This document shows positions 39,501-46,311 of a stretch of DNA of 64,000 bases, piece after piece. This DNA is from JAQIBY01 sp963676165 (GTDB lineage Bacteria; Bacteroidota; Bacteroidia; Bacteroidales; ML635J-15): assembly GCA_963676165.1 (NCBI GenBank), contig OY781043.1:1488001-1552000 (forward strand), read 5' to 3'. The notes below the pieces were generated by a model, which was not told the DNA's origin, searched no databases, and worked only from the letters and a program-made list of their open reading frames with translations. A program made the translations under genes and the position numbers. Position 1 is the first letter of the stretch, and each line of letters begins with the position of its first letter.

Positions 39501-41261
39501 TAAATTGATGGTAGGGAGTGTGTTAATATCCAATAGGACAGATGCTTGACCTGTGCATCCTACATCGTCGGTTGCTGTTACGGTATAAGTTGTTGCACCT
39601 GCTGGAGTGACATTGTGTGTGTCGCCAGCACCGAGTCCATTGTCCCAAACATAAGTGTATGGTGAGGTTCCTCCTGTTGAGCTTACGCTCAGACTTGATG
39701 AGCCTCCTGGGCAAATCGGATTTGGTGAAGCGAGTGGGTTAGGGCTTGGATTGTCGCTTGTGGTAATTGTTGTTGAACCAGCAGAGGTACATCCATTTCC
39801 ATCTGTGACAGTAACTGCATAATTTGTTGTGCTTGTCGGATTGACAGTGTGATTTTGTCCTGCACCTAAACCGCTACCCCAAAAATAAAAGTAGGGAGCT
39901 GTTGTTCCGCTTCCAGTTGCTGTTAAGTTCACCGTTTCACCGGAACATACAGGGTTTGGTGCTCCGCTCGCAGTGACAGTAGGCAAATTTTTTACCGTTA
40001 CAGTGATATTGGCTTCAGATGAGCATCCATTATCATCAGCAACAGTGACATAATATGTTTCATCAGATGTTGGAGAGACTGTGTGCGTGTCGCCTACACC
40101 TAATCCATCAGACCACATGTAAGAATAAGGGGAAACTCCTCCTGTTGATGTGACATTTAGAATGGAGTTTGTGTTTTCACAGATGGTATTTGGACTGGCT
40201 GTAAGATTTGGTGTTGGTAATTCCCAAACATTGACAGTAATATCATCTGTCGAAGTGCATCCATTGGCATCTGTTACAGTGACAGTGTAGGTTGTTGTGT
40301 CTGCCGGAGCAATGTTTTGATTTTGTCCTGCTCCTAAACCATTGTCCCAAGTGTATGTGTACGGACCTGTGCCTGCAGATCCACTTGCTGATAATGTTCC
40401 TGATTCTAGTGCACACAAAGCACTTGGAAAGGCACTTGCAGTGACATTTGGTAAGTCATAAACTGAAACCAGTACATCATTTTCAGCAGTACAGCCATTT
40501 GCATCGGTTACACTCACAGTGTAAGTGTAGTCTATTGTTGGATTGATGTTATGAGTTTGTCCATTTCCTAATCCTCCGTTCCATGTGTAATCGTATGGAG
40601 AACTGTCATTTATGCTATTTGCATCCAAGGTTACAGATTGACCGCTACAAGCAATTGGTGGAGTTGCACTTCCTGTTATTATTGGGTTTGAATGAACAGT
40701 GAGTGTGACAGCGTCTTCTACAGTACAACCATTGGCGTCTGTAATTGTGACAGAGAAATTTGTGTTTCCAGCAGGGGAAACAGTGTGTGATTGATTTCCT
40801 GATAATCCATTATTCCAACTGTATCCATAAGGGGATGCTCCTCCTGATGGATTTGCATCTAAGGTTGCAGAATTTCCTTCGCAAATTTCTGTAGGGGATA
40901 AGTAGAGTCCTGAAACTGGCAGGTCAAAAACAGTAACTGTGACTTGATCTGTGGATGATAAACCATTGTTGTCAGTAATTGTCACTGTATATGTCGTGCT
41001 TACAGCCGGTGTTACATTTTGTATATCTCCAGTGTACCCATTGCTCCAGTCAAACGAGTATGGTGCTGTTCCCAAACTACCTACTGCAGTTAAGATAGAT
41101 TGTTCCCCCTGACATATATTCATGGGTGCAGCACTTGCAGTAACTACTGGTGCTCCTTTTTGATTATTTCTTTGGTTTGTAATTTGGGGAAATCCCTTTA
41201 AACCAATAAAATAACACAATGCTATACACAGTAAGATAGTTTTATTTATCTTTCTCATCAT
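27552..41261 (-). CDS. Giant two-block SprB-like surface adhesin with type B T9SS signal
   Basis: The 4569-residue protein opens with a signal peptide (about 25 residues). Residues about 45-2300 hold 29 Ig-like repeats of about 78 residues, each with PNP(I/V)C(S/E)GE near the start, APYTYxWDNGLG in the middle and TTYTVTVTDxNGC near the end. Residues about 2300-4470 hold 27 SprB repeats (PF13573 type) of about 80 residues with xCxGxxxGxxxxxxxGGxxPYxYxW and LxxGxYxVTVTDxxGC. The last 90 residues, from IPAAFSPNGDGFNDEW, are a type B sorting domain. One cysteine pair per repeat suggests disulfides. SprB in Flavobacterium is a mobile adhesin for gliding; whether this cell glides is not shown. The frame is intact over 13.7 kb. 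Two PorP/SprF genes follow, the first after 10 bp. Confidence 0.93.
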   Translation of the reverse strand: MMRKINKTILLCIALCYFIGLKGFPQITNQRNNQKGAPVVTASAAPMNICQGEQSILTAVGSLGTAPYSFDWSNGYTGDIQNVTPAVSTTYTVTITDNNGLSSTDQVTVTVFDLPVSGLYLSPTEICEGNSATLDANPSGGASPYGYSWNNGLSGNQSHTVSPAGNTNFSVTITDANGCTVEDAVTLTVHSNPIITGSATPPIACSGQSVTLDANSINDSSPYDYTWNGGLGNGQTHNINPTIDYTYTVSVTDANGCTAENDVLVSVYDLPNVTASAFPSALCALESGTLSASGSAGTGPYTYTWDNGLGAGQNQNIAPADTTTYTVTVTDANGCTSTDDITVNVWELPTPNLTASPNTICENTNSILNVTSTGGVSPYSYMWSDGLGVGDTHTVSPTSDETYYVTVADDNGCSSEANITVTVKNLPTVTASGAPNPVCSGETVNLTATGSGTTAPYFYFWGSGLGAGQNHTVNPTSTTNYAVTVTDGNGCTSAGSTTITTSDNPSPNPLASPNPICPGGSSSLSVSSTGGTSPYTYVWDNGLGAGDTHNVTPAGATTYTVTATDDVGCTGQASVLLDINTLPTINLSASPNPVCSGETSNITTTLTGGSVPFMFSWDNGLGNAQNPTVNPLVTTTYTLTVTDNNGCTSQESITLNVNDSPTVTATATPAAICPGQTTNLSATGSGGTAGYFYQWDNGIGPGANHTVSPSATTTYNVTITDAAGCTSTDQVTVTVYDEPVISLTAFPNPICALEISDLNASATGGTPAYTFTWDNGLGAGDHHVITPAANTTYTATVTDANGCQDQESILVQVTELPVVTAEGVPNPICEGETVILNAIGNQGTSPYSYTWNQGLGVGSTHSLQPTMTTTYSVTISDANGCTTEDDVTVTVWDLPTVTASASPNPICPGDATDLSATAGGTIPPYTFFWDNGLGLGANHNGITPASTTNYSVLVSDGHGCTVNQSVTVTVTDMPPANPTASPNPVCSGETVNLSVNGSGGTAPYTYTWDNGLGAGQNQSDNPSSPTTYSVTITDATGCTTSGSVLVDVYENPTSNLIADPNPICESGSTTLYPNPSGGSSPYSFAWDNGLPAIENPTASPLVPTNYHVTITDDNGCTTEDNVNVTIEPAPTVTADAIPIPVCSGEVVNLSATVAGTIAPYSYDWNNGLGLGQNQTDNPTIATTYEVTVTDGNGCTASNTVLVDVYELPTVTADASPNPICSGETVNLSAIGSNGLAPYAYTWNQGLGNGQNQTDNPLVTTNYVVTITDDNGCSSTDDIDVNVNDNPTPNLYANPNPICEGESATLFPDVSGGTSPYTYAWDNGLPAIQNPVVSPIVTTTYNLTVTDANGCTNTDQVVLDVSPAPTITISATPNSICPNTNSILSATGSGTTAPYDYNWSNGLGLGQSHTVSPSSTTTYYVTVTDATGCSAEDNITVTTFDEPSVIATAAPNPICSGETALLSATASGGSSPYSYDWPSIGAGQTQSVIPIISSTYTVTISDANGCTAEDDVFLSVNDLPTTNLTANPNPLCEGETSSLNLTVSNGTSPYSFAWNQGLGNMQNPNVTPLIDTYYEVVVTDAAGCTVSDNVTVTVNDQPTVSITASPSTICGGQNSTLTANGSGGTAPYTFAWDNGLETGGSQIVNPVNTTTYHVTITDDNGCENTAQVTVTVANSPDLLLTANPNPICSLESVYLSAFASSGTAPYTFDWDNGLGLGANHWDNPVSNTTYTVTVTDNTGCQDIESIEVQIFELPVVTAEGIPNPVCQGEPVNLNASSTNGLGPYSYEWNNGLGVGGSHTVNPASDETYIVTVTDANGCTAQDDVLIIVGDIPTITTTASPNPVCAGEPSLIETTGSGTVAPYTYFWGNGIGVGQSHTVNPVNDSTYFVSVTDGNGCLGSANITVNVYELPEANPIANPNPLCLGEDATLTVSGTSGQAPYTYTWDQGLGLGDTHTVSLATDQTYTVTIEDNNSCSNTASVDLLINPLPAITVSGTPNPVCGGEDAVISATANGTTPPYEYNWDQGLGLGQSHTVNPLVSTTYTVTATDANGCSVQGAITLDAYPAPSVTATATPNPICEGETSTLDAIGAGGSAPYNYFWDNGLGLGVTHNVSPANTTWYQVTLTDTNGCTANDSVELIVNPNPSLNITASPQVICEGENSTLTANTSGGNTPYSYVWNPALGPNDSYVVSPAVSSTYEVTVNDANGCSNTDQIIVTVNENPTVTLTAAPNPICYNTSTNLNTAVIGGTPAYTYLWSHSLADMPSHTVTMTSTDTYSVSVQDINGCEGTDNITINVNPEIVITVSNIVEPDCNGNSNASFEINVSGGTATYDIDWTNGSDNGNFLASAGGPHVINGIPAGNYQIDVTDAANCTETYNFTINEPDVLALNLDALNDILCHGETNGSVDYTISGGTANYTINWDNGTSTDNIPGLSDGSHTLSNLEAGNYDISLTDANGCQVVDNFTLIEPSALSFSVTGTSNVSCLNGANGSITVDISGGTADYDVTWDNGSTSGTESALSAGNHTISGLEVGNYNLTLTDQSGCTSTQTATLLEPATELDASILSIVDASCVGVNDGSAEIQVTGGVPAYIYTWDHANGSGTQITNVTAGDYHVTVTDDWGCQDSLTVTIGQPANGLSASPDVTPVSCLANSDGSITLNTAGGTAPYTYNWDPNVSSGETASNLASGDYDVTISDDGTCVLMLTINVPVDPNTLSAAITDTTHISCFGGNDGEIVVTASNGYPPYFYSWTGYPAETSNTLSNLTAGLYEMIVTDNLGCEIILSQNLNEPSQLSITEDSIHHVLCFGDASGDIYTSISGGTPPYSFSWEDDGGTDLGVNADDITGLPAGTYHIFVNDDNNCGPINQSFVITEPANALSVNITIDSIPSCPGLFDGGLTATGNGGTAPYTFLWDAPIAGNTNPTQTNLGANNYSVTITDTNGCTAENNITLNDPVALSINIITNDVLCFGEANGEAIAQVSGGSPNYTYLWEDALSNPVSLDDTASNLSTGNYFLTVTDANGCNEIASAVISEPDELTATTSQVNVSTWGNNDGSATVNPSDGTPTYSYEWENAAAPGVIISTNQTANNLSAGTYNITVTDSNGCEWTGSVIITEPNDPLGGNITLHQDVLCAPDSSGNLVANAFGGTPEYTYYWQDATASYTSNDSTFNNLPTGFYFLTVTDALGYTWDTTVFISEPPLLSITDTYQTAVQCYGDSTGSMSIDVSGGTPDYSYVWSDFSMDNDTLFNLPEGVYYVTVQDANGCEADTLIKLETNDSIQMDFLITSTPFCHGGNEGSLFVNMIGGAGPFTYYWEDSANNNISNTDTVVGLETGYYYLSVMDANGCVQNDSIFLPEPDVLTVSLDGVDATGFGASDAYAWALEVGGTSPYFYNWEDILNPGINLATTDTLWNVHAGTYSLTLTDDNGCTTEDQITLNEPDELLHTIIGSNVHCYGDSTGGAWIQVTGGIQPYTYSWEDASGTEIWTDSVMIFIPAGEYFVTATDANGYTTFDSITIIEPPALYFGLDSVQNALCFGDNSAYIDLNPTGGTLPYILQWINTADPGTPLDTDDFIENIGAGEYMLTIVDDSTCVYDTIINIMQPDSLEVILETQGDITCFGDNNGFIQVDVFGGMPPYQYEWLDETNTTFETGVDSVGNLAYGNYTLIVSDANNCTTDSLNYFINEPLPFNFSATIDSVYCFGESTGSVQLNLTGGTPDFIYQWLYEGDSIDNSNFPTLFNLEAGQYDIYVTDNNGCNYDTTLNVLEPASAPSLSLTLSDSIECYAQSDAEVTVQINGGTSNYSLFWTNGSGGDGELENIIAGTHIITGIEAGNFTFILTDANGCSETQNMLVPEPDEIVINLLPTHISCFGNDDGVLQSIVTGGNPPYFYTWDGNPMGTDTAAVDLTPGWHSLEITDNNGCTDIDSSFIHEPLELTIDLRDTLPLNCYGDANASTIAAVSGGIIPYSIYWTNETGDTINNSAYITDLGAGMYYVHVNDANGCSLIDSTFVFEPNPLSASTESFMTSCPASADGYAVIHMDANAGTPPYEYDWNNPEHSVTDTAVNLNAGWWYVTVTDTNNCVYLDSVEIFSPDSLLMSFATTPVQCNDVPGSVVISTIGGTPSYEYDWSTGDSTGIVPNIAAGIHTVTVTDLHGCTWAQQVMVESVGNLNPEIVVTQPISCYGSKDGELTAIVNEGALPFTFDWNTGNDTQSIDELFAGTYFVEVIDNWGCIGHDTLTLTQPESIILDFITQDVLCRDGNSGWAQAIASGGNGNFSYAWDAQFYGNPYTNLSKGYYSVVATDQEGCNGMGTVYIDEPDSSIYALAEVRDVTCYGYNNGRAIAQGFGGQAPYHYMWYGPGNDTIYQQQTGATLFPGNYNLVVTDDNGCRYDSIIKIRQPSPIYIDMVGYGSPSCNGLEDGYIELDSITGGTPPYTIFINGAGISWTQQNPYIDSIPAGHYIVNVYDVNQCLQNNDAVIVNLAESEEDCIRIPAAFSPNGDGFNDEWQIDHLDLYRRCLIQVYNRWGQLLYEGGWDDPFWDGTYDGNPVPTGAYIYYVNLGTNSRKPLTGTVTIIR

Positions 41262-41440
41262 TCCAAAACCCCTTTATTACATGCAATATAATAAAAAACC
41301 AACATTAATACAAACCTGCCTATGAATAGACGATTTGCATTATGATCAAGTTGCTTGCAATTTAACAAATGAATGTGAAAATGTACAGTTAAATTGTCAG
41401 TATAAATACTTATTTTGTTTTGGAAGAAAAATTTTCCGGA

Positions 41441-42373
41441 TTAAAACATTGGTTTGTACTGTTTTGAATTGCCTGATTGGATGTCATAGGTGAGTGTGAT
41501 TTCATGTGCCGCTTTGGCGTTACTCATAAGCTGATTCATTATCATGTCATATGAATACATGAAACTTATCCCTTCGAATTTATATCCGATAAGTAGTGAG
41601 ATTGCATCCTGATGACTGAAATTTAATCCGGTTAAAAGCGAATTGTTGTATTCCCAAATACCTCCAAGGTCAAAAGTGAAAGGTGATCCTCCCACAATTT
41701 CCATGTTGAGGTATGGGTTTATCAATGAATTGCCAGATCTGCCTAAAGAAAGGTAAGCACCTCCCTGAATGAAGTAGTGGCGTACAGATTGTATTCCCGC
41801 ATCACTATTTTCATACAATCGATAGCTTGTTTGAAACAATTGCATAATGGAAAAGCCTGCATAATATTGATCGTTAAACACGAGTAGTCCAACATTAGCA
41901 TCGGGTTTCCACACCTTATCGGAAAGGTTTTCAATGACAACTTCATCCGAATTATCGTACAAGTCAATTTTTGAACCGTCAATTTTTGATTGCATGATAG
42001 TCCATGCAAGACCGAAGGATAATTTCCAATCTTGATTGATGTTCAAAAGATATGCATAGTTCAATTGAAATGCGTTTCTAGCCGTTGCTCCTGTTTTATC
42101 ATTCATGACAATTAATCCTCCAGCCATATTATCCATAAACATGTATGAACCACCCAGACTGGATGTGACAGGGCTTCCTTCAAAACCTACCCATTGAGAC
42201 CGATGATTTAATACAATTTCAGGTTGATTTTTATCGGCAGCAAATGCAGGATTTTTATAATAGTTTGAAAAGACATTATGTCTGAATTGGGGAATTTGCT
42301 GAGCAAAGCTTTTCCCCATACAAGCTAATATGATGATCAGGATAAAACCTGTTATTGTTCGTCTCATACTCAT
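41441..42373 (-). CDS. PorP/SprF-family outer-membrane protein
   Basis: The 310-residue protein has a signal peptide (cut after KSFA) and the mature start QQIPQFRHNVFSNYYKNPAF, the family pattern. VLNHRSQWVGFEGSP replaces the usual HKQWLG block. The late motif ISFMYSYDMIMNQL fits the C-terminal strands. Its start overlaps the stop of the 1313-residue type B protein by 4 bp, so expression is coupled. It is more distant from the two paralogues at 25625-27541 than they are from each other, which fits a partner specialised for a different cargo. The 179 bp after it (41262-41440) contains no gene. Confidence 0.9.
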   Translation of the reverse strand: MSMRRTITGFILIIILACMGKSFAQQIPQFRHNVFSNYYKNPAFAADKNQPEIVLNHRSQWVGFEGSPVTSSLGGSYMFMDNMAGGLIVMNDKTGATARNAFQLNYAYLLNINQDWKLSFGLAWTIMQSKIDGSKIDLYDNSDEVVIENLSDKVWKPDANVGLLVFNDQYYAGFSIMQLFQTSYRLYENSDAGIQSVRHYFIQGGAYLSLGRSGNSLINPYLNMEIVGGSPFTFDLGGIWEYNNSLLTGLNFSHQDAISLLIGYKFEGISFMYSYDMIMNQLMSNAKAAHEITLTYDIQSGNSKQYKPMF

Positions 42374-45300
42374 CGAATAATTGTCAAATGTCCTTTTTCA
42401 ATTGCTTTCCCATTTCCTAAATCCAAAATGAAATAGTAGGTTCCTTCTGGTAAATCATCACCTTTAAATTTACCATCCCAATTGTTGAGGTAATTTTGTT
42501 GGTAATACACCTGATTTCCATTTCGATTAAAAATCCAAACTTCTGAATAAGGGAATTCTTCTATGTTTTCAATAATCCAAACATCATTTTTACCATCTCC
42601 ATTTGGCGTAATCGTATTGTGTATAATAACACAAAACTCTGCTTCGTCCAAACGAATTTCATAATCGAATACACAGTCGTTGTAGTCGGTGATTGTTAGG
42701 TAATAATAACCATTGGTAATTTCTGTAATTTCAGGATCAGTACTGCCTGTTGACCATGCATAATAATATGGTGAGGTTCCTCCTGAAGTTTGAGTGATAA
42801 TTTCACCATCCGTCATAAATGAGCAGGATGGTTCTATCAGTTCAAAATTTGGAGAAATACTATCTGGTTGTGATAGCGTAAATTTGACCGTGTCCAAACA
42901 ATTGAAACGATCAGCGGCATAAATAGTGTAATGTCCACTTGGTAAGTTTCTTGCAGTATCGCCAATTGTGTAAAGTTCGTTTTTATACCACCATTCAAAT
43001 GTCATTGGGTCAAATCCTAAAGGAATGTCTGCAACGGCAATCCCTGTTGAATCTTCAAAACATAAAATCTCTTGAATGATTTCTGAGCTTGCATCTATAC
43101 TTCCGATTTTGTCCACAACGAAGTTTACAGAATCCTGACAGCCATGATTGTCTGTTACAGTTACGCCTCCATCACCTGTTGCTAATTCGGTAGCGTCAGC
43201 ATTGGTTTCTCCATTTGACCAGAGGTATGTGTAAGGAGGAGTTCCTCCATGTGTTGTGCTTTCTCCTGAACCTGCACTGACTCCACATTCTACAGGATAG
43301 GTGTCTGCCGAAAGTTGGAGTAAAGTTGGTTCAGTTAAGATAATGTCATCTTGCGTACTACAGCCATGATCATCCGATACGGTGACAAAATAAACCACAT
43401 CTGCGTCCATATCGTAGGCAAGACTGTCATTATTTGCAGTGCTTCCTGACCAAAAATAATTGTACGGAGGTGTTCCACCATCAACAGATGCAACGACAGA
43501 TCCATCCTCTAGTCCAAAACAGCTTATGTTCGTGATGTCAGTAAATTGAATGCTCAAATTTTCAGGTTGTTCTATGAGAATGTTTTCAATGAAACTACAT
43601 CCATTTGCATCGGTAATTGTGACAGGATAGTTGCCTGCATTCAATAACGGAATGGTATCTACATTGGTAGGGTAGTTGTTCCATTCAAGTGTATATGGTG
43701 AGATTCCACCAAAGACTTCAACTGCTAACCAACCATCACTGAGACCTTGACATGATGGTTCTCCTGTGTTAACATGAACGCCAAGAGAATCTGGTTGTGT
43801 GATGTATTGCGTAATAGTGTCTTCACAGCCATGCGCATCTGTTACGCTACAGACATAAAGTCCTGGAGGGAGATTATATACTGAGTCAGATGTTTCGCTG
43901 AAATTATGGAACCATTGGTAATTGTATGGTTCTGTTCCTCCGACAGGATGAATTGCAATGTACCCATTGCTTGCATTATAGCAGTCAATCATGCTTGCAT
44001 TTGCATATGCGATGAGTGTGTCTGGTTGAATAACTTCTATGTCTTCAGTGAGTAAACAGTTGTTTTGGTCAGTTACAGAAACTGTGTATATGCCACCAGA
44101 AAGGTTTTCGACATGAGAACCATAAAATCCATCAGCCCATGTAATGTTGTATGGAGGATTTGCACCACTAACACTGATGTCGATTGTGCCATTGCTGCTG
44201 CCATGACAGTCAACAGGGGTGCTTATATAGCTAAGTTCGAGTGCTGTTGGGGGTTCGTCTATGAAGATGGAGTCAACTCTGCTGCATCCTACCCAGTCAG
44301 TTATAGTGACATAGTGTAAACCAGCTGGTAGATTGATTGCTGTATTGTGATTTAAACCGTCTGTAGCAAGTTCATACGACCAGTCATAAAAATAGGGGTA
44401 TTGACCTCCACTTGTTGTGGCAGTAATTGTACCTGTGTATTCTCCATGGCATAGCACGTCTTCGGCTTCGAGGTTGTTGATAATTGGAGGGTTAATTTGT
44501 ACGGTGATATCTTCGCCAGTTGTACATCCATAGCTATCGGTTGCAGTGACAGAATAATAGCCTGGAACGACCAAGAGAGAATCGCTTCCTTCCATTAATC
44601 CTGAATGGATTTCGCCAGTACTCCATATAAAATCTAATGGTGCTAATTCTTCAGTTACGTCTGCATAGATGTAATCAATGGAATCTCCATAGCAATATGT
44701 TCCTTGAAGCGTATATAAATTCATTTGCAATTCCGATTTTGGATATGGTTTGATGTATGTTCCAGGGAAAACGGTGTCTTGAATAAAGTTTTCCATTTCC
44801 CATGTTTGATCAAACCATGTTAAATCCGTATGTCCGATTGGAATTTCCCAACTGAATAATGGACCAACTTCAAATGGTCCAATGTCTTTTGCTTTATTGT
44901 TTTTTTCGCCTGTAGATACTTCCGGAGATTCAACTGCTGGTGAAGTGACTGAAATGAGTTCGTTGTCATTATTCCTAACTGCAGGTAATTCAAATTCTGG
45001 AAGCGTAGCAGGTTCAATTGCTTGTTTGAAAGGGGTTTCAATTGTGATGCTCACAGAAAGTGCGTCAATGGAAATAACAAACGCGATGGAATCCCATGTA
45101 TGGTTTCGAATGGTAGGAGAGATGTCATATTCAACTCCAATGTACATAGAGTCCCATTCATGGCAAGGATATGTAATTGTCAGATCGTGTCCGACAGGGA
45201 CAGCAATTGTGTCTTCATTCCCTTCTGCATAGAGGAAATCTCCATTGGCTGGATCTGTAATTTGATAATCCAAATCCAAAGGGAAAGATAAATTGGCCCA

Positions 45301-46311
45301 AATTGTAGGACAGAATTCTATGTCCTGATGCATATAATTAAACACATCAAAATCGGCACCTAATAATTCATAGGCAATTTGCGCATTGATTTCTCCTAAA
45401 GGTGTTTCTATTGGGTAATTAAAATCGCCCTCTAAAAATTCAAGTGCTTGTTGTATGTTTTCTCCATCAGGAGGAGGGATAAGACCAGCAGCTGAATGCA
45501 AAAAATGAATGATGTCAATATTTACATTCATGTATAAGCTGTCTCCCGATGCGATGAGACAATTTGTCCCCGGCTGAACGTAATCCTCTGTTTCTACATA
45601 CGGTAAGGTGACAAAGGCAGTCATTCCAATATCAAACCAGTCTCCAATTTCGATGGGTAAGTCGTAATCGTGACAAAATTGAAAATCTCCATCTACAAAA
45701 CAAGGGTAAACGGTATATCCTGTTTCTCCATTAATGTGGAAAAGCGTATCGATGGTGTGAGGTACTTGAATGTCAGAAGGGATTAAGTTCACGGTATCGC
45801 AGCCAAATACACAGAAAATTATATCCATGAAAGGATTAAATTCATATTCTAAATCCAAGGTTGTTACGCCAACAGGAGGGAATTCTGTGCTTAAATCCCA
45901 GCCGTCTGTTACGATGTATGAAGTGTGAATTGTTGCAGGACCTCCAAAGTTAAATGCTTCGTCGTTAGGAAAGTCTAGTGTGATTTCTACGGGATAATCT
46001 AAGTCGAAGGAGCCTGTGTTAAATCCATGAGCTTCAAATGTGGATCTTAAATAAGCAAAGATTCCGGTTTGAAATCCTACTCCAAATTCTTGTCCGAAAA
46101 TTTCAGTGATTTCCGTAAAACCATAATTCTCATCTATGGTTAAGTCGAAGAATGTATGCTCAACATCAATATCGTAGGAATCGTCAGGACCCCACATGTT
46201 TTGGTCGTATGCAGAGTAATGAATATTGTGTTGCAATATATTTTCCTGAGCTATGCCTTGTATTTCCGCAATAACAAGAAGCCCAAGTAGGATGTGCTTG
46301 AATTTAATCAT
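42370..46311 (-). CDS. SprB-repeat surface protein with novel N-terminal region and type B T9SS signal
   Basis: The 1313-residue protein has a signal peptide (cut near GIAQ, residue 22) and a unique region at about 23-530 that I do not recognise. This region is rich in aromatic and acidic residues, with cysteine-bearing stretches (FCVFGCDTVN, YPCFVDGDFQFCHDYD), and may be a folded head domain. A proline-rich linker at about 420-480 precedes nine SprB repeats (about 535-1220) such as VLCHGEYTGTITATTSGG and ISCFGLEDGSVVASVDGG. The final 90 residues, from ITPNGDGKNDVW, form a type B sorting domain. The gene overlaps both neighbours by 4 bp. The likely design is a ligand-binding head on a repeat stalk; that is inference. 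Confidence 0.88.
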   Translation of the reverse strand: MIKFKHILLGLLVIAEIQGIAQENILQHNIHYSAYDQNMWGPDDSYDIDVEHTFFDLTIDENYGFTEITEIFGQEFGVGFQTGIFAYLRSTFEAHGFNTGSFDLDYPVEITLDFPNDEAFNFGGPATIHTSYIVTDGWDLSTEFPPVGVTTLDLEYEFNPFMDIIFCVFGCDTVNLIPSDIQVPHTIDTLFHINGETGYTVYPCFVDGDFQFCHDYDLPIEIGDWFDIGMTAFVTLPYVETEDYVQPGTNCLIASGDSLYMNVNIDIIHFLHSAAGLIPPPDGENIQQALEFLEGDFNYPIETPLGEINAQIAYELLGADFDVFNYMHQDIEFCPTIWANLSFPLDLDYQITDPANGDFLYAEGNEDTIAVPVGHDLTITYPCHEWDSMYIGVEYDISPTIRNHTWDSIAFVISIDALSVSITIETPFKQAIEPATLPEFELPAVRNNDNELISVTSPAVESPEVSTGEKNNKAKDIGPFEVGPLFSWEIPIGHTDLTWFDQTWEMENFIQDTVFPGTYIKPYPKSELQMNLYTLQGTYCYGDSIDYIYADVTEELAPLDFIWSTGEIHSGLMEGSDSLLVVPGYYSVTATDSYGCTTGEDITVQINPPIINNLEAEDVLCHGEYTGTITATTSGGQYPYFYDWSYELATDGLNHNTAINLPAGLHYVTITDWVGCSRVDSIFIDEPPTALELSYISTPVDCHGSSNGTIDISVSGANPPYNITWADGFYGSHVENLSGGIYTVSVTDQNNCLLTEDIEVIQPDTLIAYANASMIDCYNASNGYIAIHPVGGTEPYNYQWFHNFSETSDSVYNLPPGLYVCSVTDAHGCEDTITQYITQPDSLGVHVNTGEPSCQGLSDGWLAVEVFGGISPYTLEWNNYPTNVDTIPLLNAGNYPVTITDANGCSFIENILIEQPENLSIQFTDITNISCFGLEDGSVVASVDGGTPPYNYFWSGSTANNDSLAYDMDADVVYFVTVSDDHGCSTQDDIILTEPTLLQLSADTYPVECGVSAGSGESTTHGGTPPYTYLWSNGETNADATELATGDGGVTVTDNHGCQDSVNFVVDKIGSIDASSEIIQEILCFEDSTGIAVADIPLGFDPMTFEWWYKNELYTIGDTARNLPSGHYTIYAADRFNCLDTVKFTLSQPDSISPNFELIEPSCSFMTDGEIITQTSGGTSPYYYAWSTGSTDPEITEITNGYYYLTITDYNDCVFDYEIRLDEAEFCVIIHNTITPNGDGKNDVWIIENIEEFPYSEVWIFNRNGNQVYYQQNYLNNWDGKFKGDDLPEGTYYFILDLGNGKAIEKGHLTIIR

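Noticed and set aside
27552..41261. CRISPR or simple-repeat array
   Set aside because: The periodicity is about 230-250 bp, codes for Ig-like and SprB repeats in one open frame, and units differ at DNA level; there are no short identical repeats with unique spacers.
41262..41440. Promoter for the giant adhesin operon
   Set aside because: No TTG and TAnnTTTG pair at a normal distance was found in this gap; transcription may come from the upstream operon or from a site I could not recognise.
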